Below are positions 59,901 to 64,000 of a stretch of 64,000 nucleotides of DNA, piece by piece. The stretch lies in the NCBI GenBank assembly GCA_035628135.1, contig DASPKM010000001.1:336613-400612 (forward strand), read 5' to 3'. This stretch comes from DASPKM01 sp035628135. Lineage in GTDB: Bacteria > Bacteroidota > Bacteroidia > Chitinophagales > Chitinophagaceae. The first letter of the stretch is position 1. The number at the start of each line of letters is the position of its first letter. The notes beneath the pieces were generated by a model, which did no database searches, was not told the origin of the DNA, and saw only the letters and a program-made list of their open reading frames with translations. The position numbers were made by a program, and so were the translations under genes.

Positions 59901-60773
59901 AATCCGCTGGGCTGGACCGGCGATGCAACCATCGACGACCAGATCAATACCTTGCTGCACAACTATAACATCAAGTTCAACGAAGAACTTGGAAGATACA
60001 AGCGCGAGAAGTTCAACATCTCCATTGGTGATGAATTGCCTGCGGGCGTGTTGAAGCTTGCGAAAGTGTACCTGGCTGTTAAGCGTAAGCTGAAAGTGGG
60101 CGATAAAATGGCGGGCCGCCACGGTAACAAGGGCATCGTTGCCAAGATCGTGCGCGCCGAAGACATGCCGTTCCTGGAAGATGGAACGCCGGTTGACATA
60201 GTATTGAACCCGCTGGGCGTACCAAGCCGTATGAACCTGGGACAGATCTATGAAACCGTTCTCGGATGGGCCGGCCAGAAGCTCGGCGTTAAGTTCGCGA
60301 CACCCATCTTCGATGGAGCTACCACCGAAGAAATCGCGGATTACTGCCAGAAGGCAACACTACCCATGTTCGGCCATACTTACCTGAGCGATGGAGAAAC
60401 CGGCGAGCGCTTCCACCAGAAAGCAACGGTTGGCGTGATCTACATGATCAAGCTGCACCACATGGTGGATGATAAAATGCACGCACGTTCAATCGGACCG
60501 TACAGCCTTATTACACAACAGCCGTTGGGTGGTAAAGCACAGTTCGGTGGACAAAGGTTTGGTGAGATGGAAGTGTGGGCCCTGGAAGCTTACGGCGCTG
60601 CGAATATTCTGCAAGAGCTCCTTACTATAAAATCGGATGATATCATTGGTCGCGCCAAGACTTATGAATCCATCGTCAAGGGAGACAATATTCCGCGTGC
60701 CGGCATCCCCGAATCATTCAATGTATTGGTACACGAATTAAGAGGACTTGGTCTTGATCTGAAATTTGAATAA
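56970..60773 (+). CDS. rpoB: RNA polymerase beta subunit
   Basis: The product is 1267 residues, normal for Bacteroidota. It has the rifampicin-region block TSQLSQFLDQTNPLSEITHKRR (RRDR, about 470-490), GPNIGLI, and the late GRHGNKGIVAKI and KAQFGGQRFGEMEVWALEAYGA (C-terminal). It is followed by rpoC after 46 bp. Confidence 0.99.
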   Translation: MSSTKMNNRVNFGKIKHLADAPDLLEVQIQSFKDFFQLETTPDKRNIEGLFRVFRENFPITDTRNIFVLEFLDYFIDPPRYTIEECMERGLTYAVPLKAKLRLSCNDEEHVDFQTIVQDVFLGNIPYMTPRGTFVINGAERVVVSQLHRSPGVFFGQSIHPNGTKIYSARVIPFKGAWMEFATDINNVMYAYIDRKKKFPVTTLLRSIGYETDKDILELFGMADEVKADKKALQKYIGKKLAARVLRSWVEDFVDEDTGEVVSIERNEIVLERDSILDEEAIETISEMDVKSVFIQKEDVGGDYAIIYNTLNKDTSNSELEAVQHIYRQLRGADAPDNETARGIIDKLFFSDKRYDLGEVGRYKINRKLNLSQPLDQKTLTKEDIIEIIKYLVRLTNAKAEIDDIDHLSNRRVRTVGEQLYAQFGVGLARMARTIRERMNVRDNEVFTPVDLINARTLSSVINSFFGTSQLSQFLDQTNPLSEITHKRRISALGPGGLSRERAGFEVRDVHYSHYGRLCTIETPEGPNIGLISTLCVHAKINEMGFIETPYRKVNEGKVDMKKLTFLSAEEEDVAKIAQANAPLDEKGHFVEDKVVSRQTGDFPILDKQEVEYMDVAPNQIVGLSASLIPFLEHDDANRALMGSNMQRQAVPLIRPENPIVGTGLEGKAARDARIQIHSEGEGVVEFVDANEIHVRYERDEMMRLVSFEEDLKIYRLTKFAKTNQETSINLKPAVKKGQRVKKGDFLTEGYATKDGELALGRNLKVAFMPWKGYNFEDAIVISEKVVREDLFTSVHISEYELEVRDTKLGEEELTPDIPNVSEEATKDLDENGIIRIGASIKEGDILIGKITPKGESDPTPEEKLLRAIFGDKAGDAKDASLKAPSGIEGVVISKKLFQRAKKDKNAKVREKAALEKIEKIHEKNTADLLEVLLSKLQMLVKEKPSAGVSNNFGEVLIGKGAKFTAKNLSGIDYQNVNPLGWTGDATIDDQINTLLHNYNIKFNEELGRYKREKFNISIGDELPAGVLKLAKVYLAVKRKLKVGDKMAGRHGNKGIVAKIVRAEDMPFLEDGTPVDIVLNPLGVPSRMNLGQIYETVLGWAGQKLGVKFATPIFDGATTEEIADYCQKATLPMFGHTYLSDGETGERFHQKATVGVIYMIKLHHMVDDKMHARSIGPYSLITQQPLGGKAQFGGQRFGEMEVWALEAYGAANILQELLTIKSDDIIGRAKTYESIVKGDNIPRAGIPESFNVLVHELRGLGLDLKFE

Positions 60774-60819
60774 ATCAACGACCGATTGACCAATTTTTAA
60801 AAGAAATCCGCAACAAAAT

Positions 60820-63800
60820 ATGGCTCTCAAAAAAGATAATCGTCCAAGGTCCAGTTTTTCGAAGATCACAATTGGACTTGCTTCACCCGATTCCATCCTG
60901 GAACGCAGCTATGGTGAAGTGTTGAAGCCTGAAACTATCAACTATCGTACGTACAAGCCCGAACGCGACGGCTTGTTCTGCGAAAGGATATTCGGTCCCG
61001 TGAAAGATTATGAATGCGCCTGCGGTAAATACAAGCGTATACGTTACAAGGGTATCGTGTGCGACCGCTGCGGTGTGGAAGTGACCGAAAAGAAAGTGCG
61101 CCGCGAACGCATGGGCCACCTGAAGCTGGTAGTGCCTGTAGTGCACATCTGGTATTTCAAAAGCCTTCCCAACAAGATAGGCTACCTGCTGGGCGTAAGC
61201 TCCAAAAAGCTGGAAAGCATCGTGTATTATGAAAGATACGTGGTGATACAGCCGGGCATCCGCACCGATAAAGGACAAAACCCCGGCGACCTGCTCACAG
61301 AAGAAGAATACCTGGAGATACTCGATACCTTACCAAAAGATAACCAGTACCTGCCGGACGATGATCCCAATAAGTTCATCGCCAAGATGGGCGCTGAAGC
61401 CGTGCACGACATGCTCCAGCGCATCGACCTGGACCAACTGTCGTTCGACCTGCGCAACGCAGCGGCTACCGAAACTTCCCAACAACGCAAGGCCGATGCA
61501 TTGAAACGCCTGAGCGTAGTGGAAGCTTTCCGCGAAGCCAACAGCAGGATCACCAACCGCCCCGAGTGGATGGTAATGCAATACATTCCCGTTATTCCAC
61601 CCGAGCTGCGCCCCCTGGTGCCGCTGGATGGCGGACGCTTCGCGTCGTCCGACCTCAACGACCTTTATCGCAGGGTTATCATTCGTAACAACCGCTTGAA
61701 GCGCCTGCTGGAGATCAAAGCCCCTGAAGTGATCCTGCGCAACGAAAAGCGTATGCTGCAGGAAGCAGTGGACAGCCTGTTCGACAACAGCCGCAAATCG
61801 AACGCGGTGAAAGCCGAAGGCGGCCGCGCATTGAAATCTTTGTCAGACGTACTGAAAGGTAAGCAAGGCCGTTTCCGCCAGAACCTTCTCGGTAAACGTG
61901 TTGACTATTCAGGCCGTTCGGTGATAGTGGTAGGCCCCGAGCTGAAATTGCACGAGTGCGGCCTGCCGAAAGATATGGCCGCTGAATTGTTCAAGCCATT
62001 CATCATTCGTAAACTGATCGAAAGAGGAATCGTAAAAACAGTTAAATCGGCCAGGAAGCTGGTCGACCGCAAGGAAGCTGTTGTTTGGGATATCCTTGAA
62101 AATATTCTGAGAGGGCACCCGGTAATGCTCAACCGTGCCCCAACACTGCACAGGTTGTCCATACAAGCCTTCCAGCCCAAGCTGGTAGAAGGAAAGGCCA
62201 TTCAATTGCACCCGCTGGTATGTACAGCCTTCAACGCCGACTTCGACGGTGACCAGATGGCGGTGCACGTGCCGCTGAGCAACGCTGCCGTATTGGAAGC
62301 GCAATTGCTGATGCTGGCCTCGCACAACATCCTGAACCCGCAGAACGGTACGCCCATCACCCTGCCTTCGCAGGACATGGTACTGGGACTGTATTACATC
62401 ACCAAGGGTAAAAAATCTACCGAGGCAGATAAAGTGCGCGGTGAAGGAAAAGCATTCTATTCACCCGAAGAAGTGATCATTGCCTTTAACGAAGGACGCG
62501 TTGACCTGCACGCCTTCATTAAAGTGCGTACGATAGTGCGCGAAGGCGGAGAATTGAAGCGGAAGCTGATAGAAACTACTGTGGGCAGGGTAATTTTCAA
62601 CCAGACCGTTCCCCGCGAAGTCGGTTTCGTGAACGCGCTGCTCACCAAAAAATCATTGCGCGAAATCATCGGTGACATCATCAAGATCACCGACATCGCC
62701 AAGGCAGCCAAGTTCCTGGACGATATCAAGCAGCTTGGATTCCGCATGGCATTCCAGGGCGGCTTGTCGTTCAACATCAACGACCTTATCATCCCCGATG
62801 TAAAGGCCGACCTGCTGGAAAATGCAAAGGGTGAAGTAGACGAAGTGTGGGACAACTATAACATGGGTCTCATCACCAACAACGAACGCTATAACCAGAT
62901 AGTTGACATCTGGAGCCGCGTGGATACCCGCCTCACGGAAACGCTCATACGCGAGTTGAGCCATGACAAGCAAGGCTTCAACTCCGTGTACATGATGCTG
63001 GATTCCGGCGCTCGTGGCAGCAAGCAGCAGATCAAGCAGCTTTGCGGTATCAGGGGACTGATGGCCAAGCCAAGGAAATCGGGTTCAACCGGTTCCGAGA
63101 TCATCGAAAATCCCATCCTCTCCAATTTTAAAGGTGGATTGAACGTATTGGATTACTTCATCTCTACCCACGGTGCCCGTAAGGGTCTCGCCGATACGGC
63201 CCTCAAAACTGCCGATGCCGGTTATCTGACCCGCCGTCTCGTGGACGTTTCACAGGATGTGGTAATTACAGAAGAAGATTGCGGCACACTGCGCGGCATT
63301 GCAACCAGTGCGCTGAAAGATAACGAAGACGTGATCGAACCGCTGTCGGACAGGATCGAAGGGCGTATGTCGCTGCACGATGTGTACGACCCGCAAACCG
63401 ATACCCTCATCGTGAGCGCTGGTGAAGAGATCACGTCCGAACTGGCCAAGCAAATTGAAGACGCAGCCATCGAAATCGTAGAGATCCGCTCCGTGCTGAC
63501 CTGCGAAAGCAAACGCGGTGTGTGCGTGAAGTGCTACGGTAAAAACCTGGCGACAGGTTACCTGGCACAGAAAGGCGATGCAGTAGGTATTATCGCCGCA
63601 CAGTCCATCGGCGAGCCGGGTACACAGCTGACCCTGCGTACCTTCCACGTGGGTGGTGTTGCCGGATCCGCTTCAGTTGAATCTACACTGACCGCCAAGT
63701 TCGAAGGCAACATACAGTTCGACGGATTGCGCTCTGTAACTACAGAGAACCATGAAGGCGAAAAAATACAGGTGGTGATAGGCCGTACCGGTGAGGTGCG

Positions 63801-64000
63801 TATCATGGATACCAAGAATGACCGCCTGCTCATTACCAACAACGTGCCTTATGGCGCTACCCTGCTGGTGAAGGACGGTCAGAAAGTGGAGAAAGGACAG
63901 GCCATCTGCTCATGGGACCCCTTCAACAACGTTATCGTTGCGGAGATACCAGGAGCCATCAAATTCGAGAATGTAATTGAAGGCATCACTTACCGCGAAG
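60820..64000 (+). CDS. rpoC: RNA polymerase beta' subunit (truncated by the window edge)
   Basis: It begins MALKKDNRPRSSFSKI at 60820 and stays open to the last base, about 1060 of an expected 1400 or more residues. The zinc ribbon ECACGKYKR ... CDRCGVEV is at about 66-90, the lid/rudder region follows, and the catalytic Mg site NADFDGDQMAVHV is near residue 470. The second zinc-type cysteines (CESKRGVCVKCYGKN) lie near 900. No stop is reached, so the 3' end is outside. Confidence 0.98.
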   Translation, partial: MALKKDNRPRSSFSKITIGLASPDSILERSYGEVLKPETINYRTYKPERDGLFCERIFGPVKDYECACGKYKRIRYKGIVCDRCGVEVTEKKVRRERMGHLKLVVPVVHIWYFKSLPNKIGYLLGVSSKKLESIVYYERYVVIQPGIRTDKGQNPGDLLTEEEYLEILDTLPKDNQYLPDDDPNKFIAKMGAEAVHDMLQRIDLDQLSFDLRNAAATETSQQRKADALKRLSVVEAFREANSRITNRPEWMVMQYIPVIPPELRPLVPLDGGRFASSDLNDLYRRVIIRNNRLKRLLEIKAPEVILRNEKRMLQEAVDSLFDNSRKSNAVKAEGGRALKSLSDVLKGKQGRFRQNLLGKRVDYSGRSVIVVGPELKLHECGLPKDMAAELFKPFIIRKLIERGIVKTVKSARKLVDRKEAVVWDILENILRGHPVMLNRAPTLHRLSIQAFQPKLVEGKAIQLHPLVCTAFNADFDGDQMAVHVPLSNAAVLEAQLLMLASHNILNPQNGTPITLPSQDMVLGLYYITKGKKSTEADKVRGEGKAFYSPEEVIIAFNEGRVDLHAFIKVRTIVREGGELKRKLIETTVGRVIFNQTVPREVGFVNALLTKKSLREIIGDIIKITDIAKAAKFLDDIKQLGFRMAFQGGLSFNINDLIIPDVKADLLENAKGEVDEVWDNYNMGLITNNERYNQIVDIWSRVDTRLTETLIRELSHDKQGFNSVYMMLDSGARGSKQQIKQLCGIRGLMAKPRKSGSTGSEIIENPILSNFKGGLNVLDYFISTHGARKGLADTALKTADAGYLTRRLVDVSQDVVITEEDCGTLRGIATSALKDNEDVIEPLSDRIEGRMSLHDVYDPQTDTLIVSAGEEITSELAKQIEDAAIEIVEIRSVLTCESKRGVCVKCYGKNLATGYLAQKGDAVGIIAAQSIGEPGTQLTLRTFHVGGVAGSASVESTLTAKFEGNIQFDGLRSVTTENHEGEKIQVVIGRTGEVRIMDTKNDRLLITNNVPYGATLLVKDGQKVEKGQAICSWDPFNNVIVAEIPGAIKFENVIEGITYRE

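Overview
The window looks like a chromosomal segment of a Bacteroidota bacterium, probably of the Chitinophagaceae type. That assignment is inferred from: -7 promoter boxes of the form TAnnTTTG; near absence of Shine-Dalgarno sequences except at rpsU; a PorV/PorQ-like protein paired with a C25 (gingipain-type) peptidase; a LytS/LytTR regulatory pair with a beta-propeller sensor; a CcmD-like small protein after CcmB/CcmC; and the gene order around tuf-rpoBC. No database search was possible, so every name rests on motifs read in the translations.

Layout. 0-3.3 kb: cytochrome c biogenesis genes (ccmB, ccmC, ccmD-like), then glutamate dehydrogenase. 3.3-10.7 kb: a secreted LanC-like barrel, a DUF2339 membrane protein, an HsdR-N-like nuclease-fold protein, AMP nucleosidase, a small exported protein and a double-ATPase peptide/nickel-type ABC protein. 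10.7-19.6 kb: queA behind an unusual leader containing a 33-codon ORF, a secreted regulatory-domain protein, aspartate kinase, a Tat-exported PLP enzyme, and a hybrid sensor kinase with its LytTR regulator. 19.7-23.2 kb: a tight three-gene unit (patatin with a ParB-like C-terminus, a primase-like protein, a double OmpA protein); this is the best candidate for an undescribed system. 23.2-33.2 kb: cyanophycinase, tyrS, the PorV/Q-like plus C25 peptidase pair and an acyltransferase. 33.2-41.5 kb: an HscA-like Hsp70, then a carbamoyltransferase-DUF5989-SxtJ-SGNH cluster with a second SGNH paralogue and a glycosyltransferase-like membrane protein.

42,239-45,540 is a complete mobile element inserted between ribE and rpsU. 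It has 19-bp perfect terminal inverted repeats, a perfect 8-bp target duplication (CAAATTAG) and an IS1-type DDE transposase. It also carries cargo: a lipoprotein, a DUF433/DUF5615-type toxin-antitoxin pair and a small basic protein. It is visibly more AT-rich than its surroundings.

45.6-64 kb is mostly the translation/transcription core: rpsU (with a strong Shine-Dalgarno), a sulfatase-like membrane enzyme, a XerC/D-like recombinase and the hibernation factor. Then come tRNA-Thr, -Tyr, -Gly, -Thr, tuf, tRNA-Trp, secE and nusG, and after a break rplK, rplA, rplJ, rplL, rpoB and rpoC (cut by the window end). The usual nusG-rplK link is broken by a terminator, a GT14-type glycosyltransferase, a lysine/alanine-rich histone-like gene and 0.8 kb of unassigned DNA. 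Several intergenic gaps hold short-period palindromic repeats (8-nt GTCATTRR units, 11-nt GACGAAT-like units, GC-rich REP-like hairpins).
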